A stretch of 64,000 nucleotides of DNA from PFJX01 sp964393825 (GCA_964393825.1 CAYMUY010000015.1:1-64000), one strand, 5' to 3'. Counted from the stretch's first letter, positions 9,065 to 18,432 are shown. Notes: generated from the letters alone by a model not told the origin. Made by a program: numbers and translations.

Positions 9065-9118
9065 GCCTGTTTTATAGACGGCCGCGCGGGGGATGCCCCC
9101 ACGCGCCGGCCCACCGGA

Positions 9119-9385
9119 TCAGCAGCAGCCGCCGCAGCACCCCCCTGTCGTCGGCGCCAGCCAGCCGGCGATCTTGTCGCGATCCGGCACGCCGCCGGCA
9201 TGGACCACCTTGCCGTCGACCACCACCCCGGGCGTGGTCATGACGCCGTAGCCGAGGATGGCGGCCATGTCGGTGACCTTTTCCAGTTCGATGGCGATGC
9301 CTTTGCTGGCGGCGATGTCGCTGATGAGTTTGGCGGTGGTTTCGCAGTTGGCGCAGCCGCTGCCGAGGACTTTCACGTTTTTCAT
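9119..9385 (-). CDS. Small redox-disulfide (TM0996-type) thioredoxin with Cys-rich tail
   Basis: This 88-aa protein shows a glutaredoxin-like fold with the CXXC motif in VLGSGCANCETT near the N-terminus and the cis-Pro region MTTPGVVVDG. This is the redox-active disulfide family often seen beside YraQ/ArsP permeases. The C-terminus is GGCCGGCC, four cysteines that could bind As(III) or a soft metal. I chose the ATG at 9385 because residues upstream in the longer frame do not resemble the family; the ribosome site is weak. It sits between an AhpD-like gene and a DsbD-like gene, which could reduce it if it or its partner is exported. Confidence 0.8.
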   Translation of the reverse strand: MKNVKVLGSGCANCETTAKLISDIAASKGIAIELEKVTDMAAILGYGVMTTPGVVVDGKVVHAGGVPDRDKIAGWLAPTTGGCCGGCC

Positions 9386-9474
9386 TGGGAATGACCGAGG
9401 GTTATTGAAGGGAATGGCAAGTGTAGTGCCGGCGGCTTTGCCGGCGCCTTGACTTCCGTCGAGCGGGCTCGGGC

Positions 9475-9801
9475 TCAACAACAGGACTGTCCGGACTTGG
9501 TCGGGGTGCAGCAGGCACCACTGGTCTCGACCACGGCGATGTTGGCGAAGGGGTCGACCGGGAGCTTCGGTTTCGCCGGCTGGAAGCCATCGGCGTAGGC
9601 CGCGTCGAATGTGGCATCCAGGGCCTGGGCGGCTTCGTCGCGGATGTGGCGGGCGATCTCGATCACGGTGTCGATCTGCTCTTTCGCGACGCCATAGCTT
9701 TTGAGCTTGTCCACCTGGCAGAGCCCCTGCTTGGGGTGGTTGGCGGCGATGTTCGCCGCGAGCGAGACCAGGGCGACGATGGAGGGATGCAGTTCGGTCA
9801 T
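9475..9801 (-). CDS. Small AhpD/carboxymuconolactone-decarboxylase-like protein with CC tail
   Basis: This 108-aa protein is mainly helical. The stretch SLAANIAANHPKQGLCQVDK followed by YGVAKEQIDTVIEIARHIRD resembles the AhpD-like helical fold. One cysteine of the usual CXXC is missing (HPKQGLC), so normal peroxidase-type redox activity is doubtful. The C-terminus carries ACCTPTKSGQSCC, two vicinal cysteine pairs. It starts 10 bases after the permease stop codon, suggesting translational linkage. A role in holding arsenite or another thiol-reactive metal near the permease is inferred from context and the cysteines only. Confidence 0.6.
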   Translation of the reverse strand: MTELHPSIVALVSLAANIAANHPKQGLCQVDKLKSYGVAKEQIDTVIEIARHIRDEAAQALDATFDAAYADGFQPAKPKLPVDPFANIAVVETSGACCTPTKSGQSCC

Positions 9802-9811
9802 GTCGATTACC

Positions 9812-10768
9812 TCATAGAACGGCGTTGAAGACGAAGCCCACCAGCATGATGCCGGCAGCCACCACCCCGGCGAACACGGCGATCAGGGCGGGTTTGAGCA
9901 CCTTGCGCAGGATCACCATCTCCGGCAGCGAGAGGGCGATGACGCTCATCATGAAAGCCAGCGCCGTGCCCAGGGCGGCACCCTTGCCGAGCAGGGCCTG
10001 GATCACCGGCAGGATGCCGGCGGCGTTGCTGTACATGGGTACGCCCAGCAGCACGGCGGCGGGCACCGCCCACCATTGCTCCTTGCCCATGATGCCGGCC
10101 ATCAGATCTTGTGGCACATAGCCGTGGATGCCGGCGCCGACGGCGATGCCGGCGATCAGCCAGGGCCAGACGCGGCCGACGATTTCCTTCACATGCGCCA
10201 CGCCGTGGCCCAGATGCTCGCGCCAGCCGGGTTTGCCATTCCCCAGGTCGGGCGTGGCGCCCATCTGGATTTTGCGCACCCAGTCTTCCAAGTGGTGTTC
10301 CATGCCCAGGCGGCCGATAACCAGGCCGGCGACGATGGCCACCGCCAGTCCCAGCCCGAGATAGAGCGCCGCCACTTTCCAGCCGAACAGGCCGAACAAC
10401 AGGGCCAGCGCGACCTCGTTGACCATGGGCGCGGAAATCAGGAAAGAGAAGGTCACTCCCAGTGGCACGCCGGCGGAAAGGAAACCGATGAACAGCGGCA
10501 CCGCCGAACAGGAGCAGAACGGGGTGACGATGCCCAGCCCGGCCGCCATCACGTTGCCCAGGCCCAATGGCTTGCCGGCCAGCCAGGCGCGGGTGCGTTC
10601 CGGCGAGATGTAGCTGTGCACCACGCCCATGACGAACACCACCGAGACCAGCAGCAGCAACACCTTGGGCACGTCGTAGAGGAAAAACCACACCGCCTCG
10701 CCCAGATGGGTGCCGGGGGTGAGGCCGATGAGGTCGAAGGTGAGCCAGGCGGAGAGCGCGTCGAGCAT
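9812..10768 (-). CDS. YraQ/ArsP-type permease (DUF318, PF03773 family)
   Basis: This 318-aa integral membrane protein has about eight to ten hydrophobic helices. The family signature TPFCSCSAVPLFIGF (residues about 81-95) and ISAPMVNEVA are clear, and a second similar half has GVPMYSNAAGILPV. Members include ArsP, which exports organoarsenicals, though the FCSCS-type subgroup is mostly uncharacterised. A cytoplasmic loop (residues about 155-195) separates the halves. Its place in an arsR-arsC-acr3 operon supports an arsenic-related export role, inferred. Its first 27 bases are duplicated 217 bases upstream on the far side of an inserted repeat. Confidence 0.85.
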   Translation of the reverse strand: MLDALSAWLTFDLIGLTPGTHLGEAVWFFLYDVPKVLLLLVSVVFVMGVVHSYISPERTRAWLAGKPLGLGNVMAAGLGIVTPFCSCSAVPLFIGFLSAGVPLGVTFSFLISAPMVNEVALALLFGLFGWKVAALYLGLGLAVAIVAGLVIGRLGMEHHLEDWVRKIQMGATPDLGNGKPGWREHLGHGVAHVKEIVGRVWPWLIAGIAVGAGIHGYVPQDLMAGIMGKEQWWAVPAAVLLGVPMYSNAAGILPVIQALLGKGAALGTALAFMMSVIALSLPEMVILRKVLKPALIAVFAGVVAAGIMLVGFVFNAVL

Positions 10769-10987
10769 GCTTACACCCCCCTTTCCAAAGCATGTTTTCG
10801 AGTTGTCAGTGGATAGGCACGAAGACCGATGGGAAGGTGACTTCCCCCTTTCTTAAAGGGGGAATGAGGGGGATTTATCCAAGGGTTGTGCTTGTGCAAG
10901 CGTCCGAAAATCCCCCCCGGGCCCCCTTTTACAAAGGGGGGAGTCGAAGGTCCATGCGTCAGCCAGGCGGAAAGCGCGTCGAGCATG
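10744..10987. repeat. 27-bp direct repeat of the permease 5' end flanking a palindromic insert
   Basis: 10744-10770 and 10961-10987 match at 26 of 27 bases; both encode, on the minus strand, a start codon followed by LDALSAWLT. The distal copy leads into a reading frame through the inserted repeat (10771-10986, 71 codons) that looks non-functional. This is the footprint expected if the palindromic repeat entered near the permease start and duplicated it. Confidence 0.7.
10841..10945. mobile_element. Inverted pair of GGGGGATTT-type dispersed repeats (MITE-like)
   Basis: The left half reads CTTCCCCCTTTCTTAAAGGG with a trailing AGGGGGATTT. The right half is its approximate inverse, with AAAATCCCCCC, then CCCCCTTTTACAAAGGGGGG. 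About 30 unrelated bases separate them. Translations of this repeat give the common FKGGxGG and SPFKKGG strings seen in many genomes. It separates the GDCC zinc-ribbon gene from the permease and could form strong hairpins that weaken read-through. Confidence 0.65.
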
Positions 10988-10989
10988 GT

Positions 10990-11217
10990 TTAACCCGCAC
11001 AACAGCCGGCGCCGTGCCCCGCGCGTTGCAACTGGATGGGTGGGCAGGGCACGTCGCCGTAGGAACAGAACACGCAGCAGTCGCCCGGCTTGGGGGTCAG
11101 CATGGCGCCGCAGCCGGGGCAGGGGTAATACCACAGGCAGGCATCGGTGGGCATGGTCTCCGTGGCGGCATGGCCGCAATGGGGACAGGTGAGCGTGGAT
11201 TGCGGGATGGGGGTCAT
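10990..11217 (-). CDS. Small GDCCVFCSYG zinc-ribbon-like protein
   Basis: This 75-aa cysteine-rich protein has CPHCGH near the N-terminus, CPGCG in the middle, and the conserved family motif GDCCVFCSYG followed by PCPPIQ. It ends GAGCCAG. Two CXXC pairs can form a zinc ribbon, and the GDCC box is typical of small proteins found in mercury, arsenic and other resistance operons. The biochemical function is not known to me. The start ATG at 11217 overlaps the stop codon of the MBL gene by four bases (ATGA), so the two are translationally coupled. Confidence 0.8.
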   Translation of the reverse strand: MTPIPQSTLTCPHCGHAATETMPTDACLWYYPCPGCGAMLTPKPGDCCVFCSYGDVPCPPIQLQRAGHGAGCCAG

Positions 11218-12140
11218 GGCGCGGACTCGAACTCGACGAAGGCCCGGTTCATGTTGCCCCGGTGCAGGCCATCGTAGTTTTCCAGGTGTTTGAACGCGGG
11301 CAGATCGGCGTAGCGGTCGAGCACTTCGCTCATGGATTCCATTTCCTTCGCGGCCGCGCCCACCTTGTTCACCAGGAAGTCGTAGTAGTCGCCGGTTTCG
11401 CGCTTGGCCAAGGCGAGGTCGCAGACGCGGCCGTGGCCGGGGACGATGTGCGCCGGGTTGATCGCTTCCAGTGCACGGAATGCCTTCTGGCTGTTCTTCA
11501 CATTGGACCAGGGCAGCACGCCGAGCAGGCGGTCGATGAACACCAGGTCGCCGCTGAACAGCACACCGTGTTTCGGCAGCCAGACCCAGGCGTCGCCGGG
11601 GAAGTGGGCGTTGGTGTAGGTCAGTTCCAGGGTTTCGCCGCCCAGTTCCAGGGTGGCTGAGTCGCCCGGCAAGGTCTTGCCGGCGGGCAGCGGCTTCGTT
11701 CCATTCAGGCGTTCACCCAGGAAGCGGTTGAGGCCCGCCATATGCTGTTCCGCGTATTGCGCCTGGGTGGCGGCGGTGCGGGCGAGGGCGATGACTTTCG
11801 CCCCTTTGGCCGCGAAATAGTCGTTGCCCAGCCAGCGGTGGTCCTGGCTGCCGCTGTTGATCACCCAGCGCACCGGCTGTTCGGTGACGGCATGGATGGC
11901 GGCGGCGATTTTCTCCGCGCCGAGGCGGCTGGCGCCGGAGTCGATCAGGATCACGCCCGCCTGGGTGACGATGAAGCCGAAGTTGGCGTTGAGGCCGTCG
12001 TTCTCCGCGTCGCGCTGGCCGAGCGGGCCGATCAGGGCGTAGACGTTGTCGACGACTTTTTCCGCCTTGGGTTGGTAGTCCGCCAAGGCGGAGAGACTGG
12101 CAAAGACGAAGAAAACAACAAAAACAAGACGTTGCAACAT
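11214..12140 (-). CDS. Exported MBL-fold protein with a degenerate metal-binding motif
   Basis: This 308-aa protein has a signal peptide (cleavage near ALA-DY) and a metallo-beta-lactamase fold: IDSGASRLGAEKI, the GDAWVWLP strand, FSGDLVF and VPGHG are in order. In place of the usual HXHXDH motif it has NSGSQDHRWLGN, so the first two His ligands are absent while Asp-His remain. It resembles the SoxH/quinoprotein-relay subgroup, some of which show this change. It lies 9 bases after acr3 and overlaps the GDCC gene. It may bind one metal ion or none; role in arsenic handling is unknown. Confidence 0.8.
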   Translation of the reverse strand: MLQRLVFVVFFVFASLSALADYQPKAEKVVDNVYALIGPLGQRDAENDGLNANFGFIVTQAGVILIDSGASRLGAEKIAAAIHAVTEQPVRWVINSGSQDHRWLGNDYFAAKGAKVIALARTAATQAQYAEQHMAGLNRFLGERLNGTKPLPAGKTLPGDSATLELGGETLELTYTNAHFPGDAWVWLPKHGVLFSGDLVFIDRLLGVLPWSNVKNSQKAFRALEAINPAHIVPGHGRVCDLALAKRETGDYYDFLVNKVGAAAKEMESMSEVLDRYADLPAFKHLENYDGLHRGNMNRAFVEFESAP

Positions 12141-12149
12141 GAGGATTCC

Positions 12150-13241
12150 TTAGCGAGACGGCAAGCCGGCTTCATACCAGCCCTTGCTCTGATTGACGAC
12201 TTTTACCACCAGCAGCATCACCGGCACCTCGATCAGCACGCCCACCACGGTGGCCAGCGCCGCGCCGGATTCGAATCCGAACAGTGAAATCGCCGCGGCC
12301 ACCGCCAGTTCAAAGAAGTTGGAGGCGCCGATCAGGGCCGAGGGGCAAGCCACGCTGTGTTTTTCCCCCACCTTGCGGTTGAGCCAGTAGGCCAGGGATG
12401 AGTTGAACAACACCTGGATCAGGATAGGCACCGCCAGCAGGGCGATGATCACCGGCGCCTTGATAATGGCCTCGCCCTGGAAGGCGAACAGCAGCACCAG
12501 CGTGGCCAGCAGAGCGAGGATGGAAGCGTGGCCGAGCGTGGCCAGGGTCGCGTCGAACTTCGCCTGGCCCTGTTTCAGCAGGATGCCGCGCCAGGCTTGC
12601 GCCAGGATCACCGGGATGACGATGTACAGCAGCACCGAGATGAACAGGGTGTCCCACGGCACGACGATGGCCGACAGCCCCAGGAGCAGGCCGACGATGG
12701 GGGCGAAGGCGAAGATCATGATGGTGTCGTTGAGCGCCACTTGCGACAGGGTGAAATAGGGGTCGCCGCCGGTCAGTCGGCTCCACACGAATACCATCGC
12801 CGTACACGGCGCGGCGGCCAGCAAAATCAGGCCGGCGACGTAACTGTCGAGTTGTTCCGCCGGCAGCCAGGGCGCGAACAGATGGCGGATGAACAGCCAG
12901 GCCAGCAACGCCATCGAGAACGGTTTCACCGCCCAGTTGATGAACAGGGTGACGCCGATGCCGCGCCAGTGCGACTTCACCTGATGCAGGGCGGAGAAGT
13001 CGATCTTCATCAACATCGGGATGATCATCACCCAGATCAGCAGGCCGACCGGGAGATTCACCTGGGCGACTTCCATATGTCCCAGCGCCTGGAACGGCGC
13101 CGGGAAAAGCTGGCCCGCGAGAATGCCGACGACGATGCACAGCGCCACCCAGAGGGTGAGCCAGCGCTCGAAAACACTCATGGGCGCCGAGTTTGCCAAA
13201 CCCGCTGCGCGCTTGGCCGTGGTTTCACATTGCGCGGACAT
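12150..13241 (-). CDS. acr3: Acr3-family arsenite efflux transporter
   Basis: This 363-aa inner-membrane protein has ten predicted helices. The Acr3 signature AAPCTAMVFVWSRLTGGDP contains the essential cysteine of helix 4, and FNSSLAYWLNRKVGEKHSVA and GASNFFELAVA are also characteristic. It exports As(OH)3 produced by ArsC, driven by the proton gradient. It starts 3 bases after the arsC stop. The first 20 residues (SAQCETTAKRAAG) are a poorly conserved cytoplasmic tail; an internal Met at residue 21 is an alternative start. Confidence 0.95.
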   Translation of the reverse strand: MSAQCETTAKRAAGLANSAPMSVFERWLTLWVALCIVVGILAGQLFPAPFQALGHMEVAQVNLPVGLLIWVMIIPMLMKIDFSALHQVKSHWRGIGVTLFINWAVKPFSMALLAWLFIRHLFAPWLPAEQLDSYVAGLILLAAAPCTAMVFVWSRLTGGDPYFTLSQVALNDTIMIFAFAPIVGLLLGLSAIVVPWDTLFISVLLYIVIPVILAQAWRGILLKQGQAKFDATLATLGHASILALLATLVLLFAFQGEAIIKAPVIIALLAVPILIQVLFNSSLAYWLNRKVGEKHSVACPSALIGASNFFELAVAAAISLFGFESGAALATVVGVLIEVPVMLLVVKVVNQSKGWYEAGLPSR

Positions 13242-13244
13242 GGC

Positions 13245-13652
13245 TCAGAGGCCCAGATGCTCGCGTACCGCCGGAATCAGGCGGGCGCGGATGTCTTCGC
13301 GCACCTGGATGAAGCTTTCCAGCGGCTCGCCGTGCGGGTCGTGGAAGGGCAGGTGGATGGATTTCACCGGGCGGGGAAAGATCGGGCAGGTCTCCTTGGC
13401 GTTGTCGCAAACGGTGACGACCAGGTCGATGGCCTCGTTCATCACCGCATCCACATCCTTCGGGTAGAGACCGTCGGCGGGCAGACCGGCATCCTTCAAC
13501 GCGGCGATGGCGCCGTCGGCCACCTTGGGCTGCGGCCTGGTGCCGGCGGACAGCGCCCGTACCTGGCCGGCGAGATCATGGTTGAGCAGCACTTCAGCCA
13601 TCTGCGAGCGGCAGGAGTTGCCGGTGCAGAGCACGAGGACGGTGGCGGTCAT
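13245..13652 (-). CDS. arsC: Arsenate reductase, thioredoxin-coupled (LMW-PTP fold)
   Basis: This 135-aa protein has the phosphatase loop CTGNSCRS (residues 9-16) with the nucleophilic Cys9, and the downstream VCDNAKETCP cysteine pair used in the triple-cysteine relay, as in the Bacillus/pI258 ArsC class. It reduces As(V) to As(III) and is recycled by thioredoxin. AAGGA lies 5 bases upstream of the ATG. It is flanked by arsR (13 bases before) and acr3 (3 bases after). The small thioredoxin further down the operon is a possible reductant. Confidence 0.95.
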   Translation of the reverse strand: MTATVLVLCTGNSCRSQMAEVLLNHDLAGQVRALSAGTRPQPKVADGAIAALKDAGLPADGLYPKDVDAVMNEAIDLVVTVCDNAKETCPIFPRPVKSIHLPFHDPHGEPLESFIQVREDIRARLIPAVREHLGL

Positions 13653-13665
13653 GGGGGTTCCTTGG

Positions 13666-13995
13666 TCAGTTGGCGCAGGGCGCGCAGGGTTGCGAGGGGG
13701 TGGTGGTTTCGCTGACGGGCAATGGCGTCATGCCGTCCTTCATATGCAGCAGGATGCGATAGGCCCAGGCCGGCAGATCGGGGTGGATGCGGTAGTGCAT
13801 CCACACCCCGTCGCGTCGCGCCAGCACCAGACCAGCCTCGCGCAGCACCGCCAGATGGCGGGACACCTTGGGCTGCGAGGCGTCGAGCACGCCGTTCATC
13901 TCGCAGACGCAACGCTCCTCGGTATCGAGCAGCAGGCTCAGGATGCGGCGCCGGATGGGGTCGTTCAGGGCTTCGAAATATATTTGCTGATCCAT
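13666..13995 (-). CDS. arsR: ArsR-family arsenite-responsive repressor
   Basis: This 109-aa winged-helix repressor has ERCVCEM in the DNA-recognition region, matching the ELCVCDL As(III)-binding motif of classical ArsR, followed by ASQPKVSRHLAVLREAGLV. The C-terminus carries an extra CAPC. I chose the ATG at 13995 (MDQQIYFEALNDP); the longer frame from 14055 would run through the operator. It is the first gene of the arsenic operon and probably represses it until As(III) or Sb(III) binds. Confidence 0.9.
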   Translation of the reverse strand: MDQQIYFEALNDPIRRRILSLLLDTEERCVCEMNGVLDASQPKVSRHLAVLREAGLVLARRDGVWMHYRIHPDLPAWAYRILLHMKDGMTPLPVSETTTPSQPCAPCAN

Positions 13996-14039
13996 ATCAA
14001 TGTGAGCACACATGCAGTGCATTTGCTGTTTTATTGGAT

Positions 14040-14069
14040 TGTATACATACGACACGTCGTATGTGTTAA
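14040..14069 (-). promoter_or_regulatory. arsR promoter with embedded operator
   Basis: On the minus strand, TTAACA (14064-14069) fits a -35 and TATACA (14040-14045) a -10, with an 18-base spacer. The spacer is almost filled by the perfect inverted repeat ACATACGAC-AC-GTCGTATGT (14045-14064), 9-bp arms with a 2-base centre. A repressor bound here would block RNA polymerase directly. The site is about 50 bases upstream of the arsR start chosen. Confidence 0.75.
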
Positions 14070-14148
14070 GGATTTGTTGCTGAGCGGGGCGGTGCTCGGC
14101 GCTTGGTTTGACGGACGCAGGAGCGTGGGGCCGGATTGCGACCCCCGC

Positions 14149-15942
<1,794 letters not shown>

Positions 15943-15944
15943 GC

Positions 15945-16457
15945 TCAACCCTCGGACGCGATCGCGCGGGCGCGCAGGCGCATCTCGCCGTCACGGATGC
16001 TGATCTCGAAGCGGGACAGGAAGCTCATGCCCAGCAGCACCTCGTCGCTGCCGGGGTTGGCGATGAGGGTGCCGGCGACGTCGCGCGTCTCCAGGCCACC
16101 CAGGGAGACGCTGGCGAGGCGGGTGGCATAGGCGACGGTGACACCCATCGCGGTCTGCGCCTGGAAGGCCTGGCCGGCGCGCAGGCCGATGCGCCGGGCC
16201 AGGTCCAGCGGGATGGCGACCTGGGTGGCGCCGGTATCGACCAGGAAATCCACCGGCTGTCCGTTGATCCTGCCGGGTGCGCGGTAATGGCCGTCGCGCC
16301 CGCGCTTGAGCACGATCTCGCCACGCGGCCCGACGACCTGGGCGAGTTCGGCGTTGGGGTGGTGCCGGCGCTCGAGGGCGCCGCCCATCACCCACCAGAT
16401 CAGGCCGGCGATCAGCAGCCAGCCGGCGATGATCATCAGGAGGCCGGTTCGGCGCAC
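15945..16457 (-). CDS. Retropepsin-like aspartic protease (clan AA, TIGR02281-type)
   Basis: This 170-aa protein has an N-terminal transmembrane helix (residues about 5-25) and a single aspartic protease domain with FLVDTGATQVAIP as the catalytic Asp loop and LLGMSFLSRFE as the C-terminal flap-adjacent motif. One domain implies action as a dimer, in the periplasm. The annotated start is GTG at 16457; ATG at 16436 is an alternative, which would shorten the tail before the helix. Its stop almost touches the DUF255 start, so the two probably share a transcript. Substrates are unknown. Confidence 0.75.
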   Translation of the reverse strand: MRRTGLLMIIAGWLLIAGLIWWVMGGALERRHHPNAELAQVVGPRGEIVLKRGRDGHYRAPGRINGQPVDFLVDTGATQVAIPLDLARRIGLRAGQAFQAQTAMGVTVAYATRLASVSLGGLETRDVAGTLIANPGSDEVLLGMSFLSRFEISIRDGEMRLRARAIASEG

Positions 16458-16462
16458 TTATG

Positions 16463-16545
16463 TAGCGCCGGCTTCCAGCCGGCATCGTGAACAAGCCGGC
16501 GAGTCCCAAGGGATACCGTCCCTGCGGGACATAACGCCGGCGCTA
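16463..16545. repeat. REP-type palindromic element
   Basis: Outer arms TAGCGCCGGC (16463-16472) and GCCGGCGCTA (16536-16545) are exact inverse complements, and GCCGGC-TTCCA-GCCGGC is nested at the left. It fills the gap between dut and the protease gene. The same arm recurs at the 3' end of dabA (22969-22978), so it is a dispersed family in this genome. Confidence 0.75.
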
Positions 16546-16555
16546 TGAAATGCGT

Positions 16556-17002
16556 TCAATGCTTGCCCGTGCTGCCGAAGCCACCCTCACCGCGATGGCT
16601 GGCGTCGAAATCATCGACGATGTTGAAGTGCGCCTGCGCCACCGGGACGATGACCATCTGGGCAATGCGTTCGAACGGCTGGATGGAGAAGGCCTCCTTG
16701 CCACGGTTCCACAAGGAGACCATGAGTTGGCCCTGGTAGTCGGAGTCGATCAGCCCGACCAGGTTGCCGAGCACAACGCCATGCTTATGGCCGAGTCCCG
16801 AGCGCGGCAGGATCATCGCGGCGTAGCCGGGGTCGGCGAGATGGAGGGCGAGCCCGGTGGGAATCAGTTGTGTCTCGCCGGGGTTGAGGATGAGGGCGCT
16901 GTCCAGGCAGGCACGCAGGTCCAGCCCGGCGCTGCCGGGGGTGGCATAGTGGGGCAGTTGCGGGCGGACGCGCTCGTCCAGGATTTTCAGATCGACTTGC
17001 AT
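16556..17002 (-). CDS. dut: Deoxyuridine 5'-triphosphate nucleotidohydrolase (dUTPase)
   Basis: This 148-aa trimeric dUTPase has all five motifs in order: SAGLDLRA, PRSGL, GLIDSDYQGQL, FERIAQMVI and the C-terminal GEGGFGSTGKH. It hydrolyses dUTP to dUMP, keeping uracil out of DNA and feeding thymidylate synthesis. It follows coaBC by 63 bases on the same strand, the usual coaBC-dut order of proteobacteria. Confidence 0.97.
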   Translation of the reverse strand: MQVDLKILDERVRPQLPHYATPGSAGLDLRACLDSALILNPGETQLIPTGLALHLADPGYAAMILPRSGLGHKHGVVLGNLVGLIDSDYQGQLMVSLWNRGKEAFSIQPFERIAQMVIVPVAQAHFNIVDDFDASHRGEGGFGSTGKH

Positions 17003-17065
17003 GGGGTTCCTTCACTAAACCGACGCATGGGAGTGCAGGCCAGGTCAGGCGCAGCGTGACCCGGC

Positions 17066-18253
17066 CTACTCGTAATGGGTGTTGTAAAGCCCGGCGATGT
17101 GCGCCACCAGCCTTCTCGCCTGGGTCCGCTTGTCCGCCTTTTCCAGGACGTGGCGCCCGGCCTCGTCAAGCAGGACCAGTTGCACCGTGTCGCTGCCTAC
17201 TGCTTCCCTGACGTCGTTGGCGACGATGAGGGGAAGATGCTTGCGGCGGCGTTTCAGTTCCGCATATTCCTCGATGTTTTCGCTCTCGGCGGCGAAACCG
17301 ACGCAGAACGGCGGTTTCGGGCGGGCGCTGATGCTGGCCAGGATGTCCGGATTGGGGGCCAGTTCCAGGGTGAGGATGTGGGCATCCTTCTTGATCTTCT
17401 GCTCGCTCGGATTGAGCACGTAGTAGTCGGCCACCGCCGCCACCGAGATGAAGATGTCGGTCTGGTCGACCACCGATTCCACCGCCGCCAGCATCTCCTG
17501 GGCACTGAGCACGGACAGCAGGCGCGCCTCGCGCGGCGGCGCCAGGCAGACGCGGCCGGAGACCAGGGTGACTTCGGCGCCGGCCTCGATGGCGGCGCAC
17601 GCCAGCGCGTAGCCCATCTTGCCGGAACTGGGGTTGGTGATGCCGCGCACGGCGTCGATCGCCTCGAAGGTGGGGCCGGCGGTGATCAAGACTTTCAGGC
17701 CGTTGAGGCGTTTCGGCTGGAAACGCGCTTCCAGGGCCGCCAGCAGGCTGTCCGGCTCAAGCATGCGGCCGAAGCCGACTTCGCCGCAGGCCTGCTCGCC
17801 GCTGTCCGGACCCAGCACCGTGACACCATCGGCCACGAGCTGGGCGATGTTGCGTTGCGTCGCCGGCGCTTCCCACATCTGCCGGTTCATCGCCGGAGCC
17901 ACCAGCAGCGGGCAGTCACGCGCCAGGCAGAGGGTGGAGAGCAGGTCGTCGGCGCGGCCCTGGGTGAGCTTGGCCAGGAAGTCGGCCGAGGCCGGCGCCA
18001 CCAGGATGGCGTCGGCGCCGCGGGTCAGGTCGATGTGGGCCATGCCGTTGTCCACCCGCTCGTCCCAGAGATCGCTGAACACCGGATGCCCGGTGATGGC
18101 CTGGAAGGTGGCGGCACCGACGAAATGCCGCGCCGCCTCGCTCATCACCACCTGCACGTCGATGCCGCCCTTCACCAGCAGGCGGGCCAGTTCGGCGGCC
18201 TTGTAGGCGGCGACGCCGCCGGTCACGCCCAATACGATGCGTTTGATCTCCAT
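17066..18253 (-). CDS. coaBC: Bifunctional phosphopantothenoylcysteine decarboxylase/phosphopantothenate-cysteine ligase
   Basis: This 395-aa protein catalyses two steps of coenzyme A synthesis. The N-terminal CoaC flavoprotein domain (residues about 1-185) shows GVTGGVAAYKAAEL, the FMN-side HIDLTRGADAILVAPA and the substrate-clamp PAMNRQMW. The C-terminal CoaB domain has ITAGPTFEAIDAVRGITNPS and KIKKDAHILTLELAPNPDIL. Length is normal for the fusion. A 37-codon frame with its own ribosome site ends 2 bases before the start. Confidence 0.97.
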   Translation of the reverse strand: MEIKRIVLGVTGGVAAYKAAELARLLVKGGIDVQVVMSEAARHFVGAATFQAITGHPVFSDLWDERVDNGMAHIDLTRGADAILVAPASADFLAKLTQGRADDLLSTLCLARDCPLLVAPAMNRQMWEAPATQRNIAQLVADGVTVLGPDSGEQACGEVGFGRMLEPDSLLAALEARFQPKRLNGLKVLITAGPTFEAIDAVRGITNPSSGKMGYALACAAIEAGAEVTLVSGRVCLAPPREARLLSVLSAQEMLAAVESVVDQTDIFISVAAVADYYVLNPSEQKIKKDAHILTLELAPNPDILASISARPKPPFCVGFAAESENIEEYAELKRRRKHLPLIVANDVREAVGSDTVQLVLLDEAGRHVLEKADKRTQARRLVAHIAGLYNTHYE

Positions 18254-18254
18254 C

Positions 18255-18368
18255 TCAGACGTCCCCGAAAATCACGTCGGCCAGGAGCGCGTGCCTGGCC
18301 GGCAGCTGGTTTTTCCAGGCGATGTATGCCCCGGCGGTCATGGCGACCAGGTGTTGCGGCAAACCCAT
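18255..18368 (-). CDS. Possible 37-aa small ORF upstream of coaBC
   Basis: The frame starts MGLPQHLVAMTAGAYIAWKN and ends VIFGDV. GAGGG sits about 7 bases before the ATG at 18368, and the TGA is 2 bases before the coaBC start, which would allow coupled translation. The centre is mildly hydrophobic. No family is recognised, and it fills most of the gap after the Dab operon. It could be a leader peptide for coaBC or chance. Confidence 0.35.
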   Translation of the reverse strand: MGLPQHLVAMTAGAYIAWKNQLPARHALLADVIFGDV

Positions 18369-18432
18369 GGCGCGTCCCTCGAATGTGAGTCAACGCGGCG
18401 ATTGTAGGGCAGGCGTTGCGACGATGCCGTCT

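Noticed and set aside
10771..10986. 71-aa frame starting with a copy of the permease N-terminus
   Set aside because: It runs through the palindromic repeat (PPFVKGGPGG pattern) and is a fragment made by the duplication, not a gene.
13996..14055. Longer ArsR start at 14055
   Set aside because: It would place the operator and -10 inside the coding region and adds residues not typical of ArsR.
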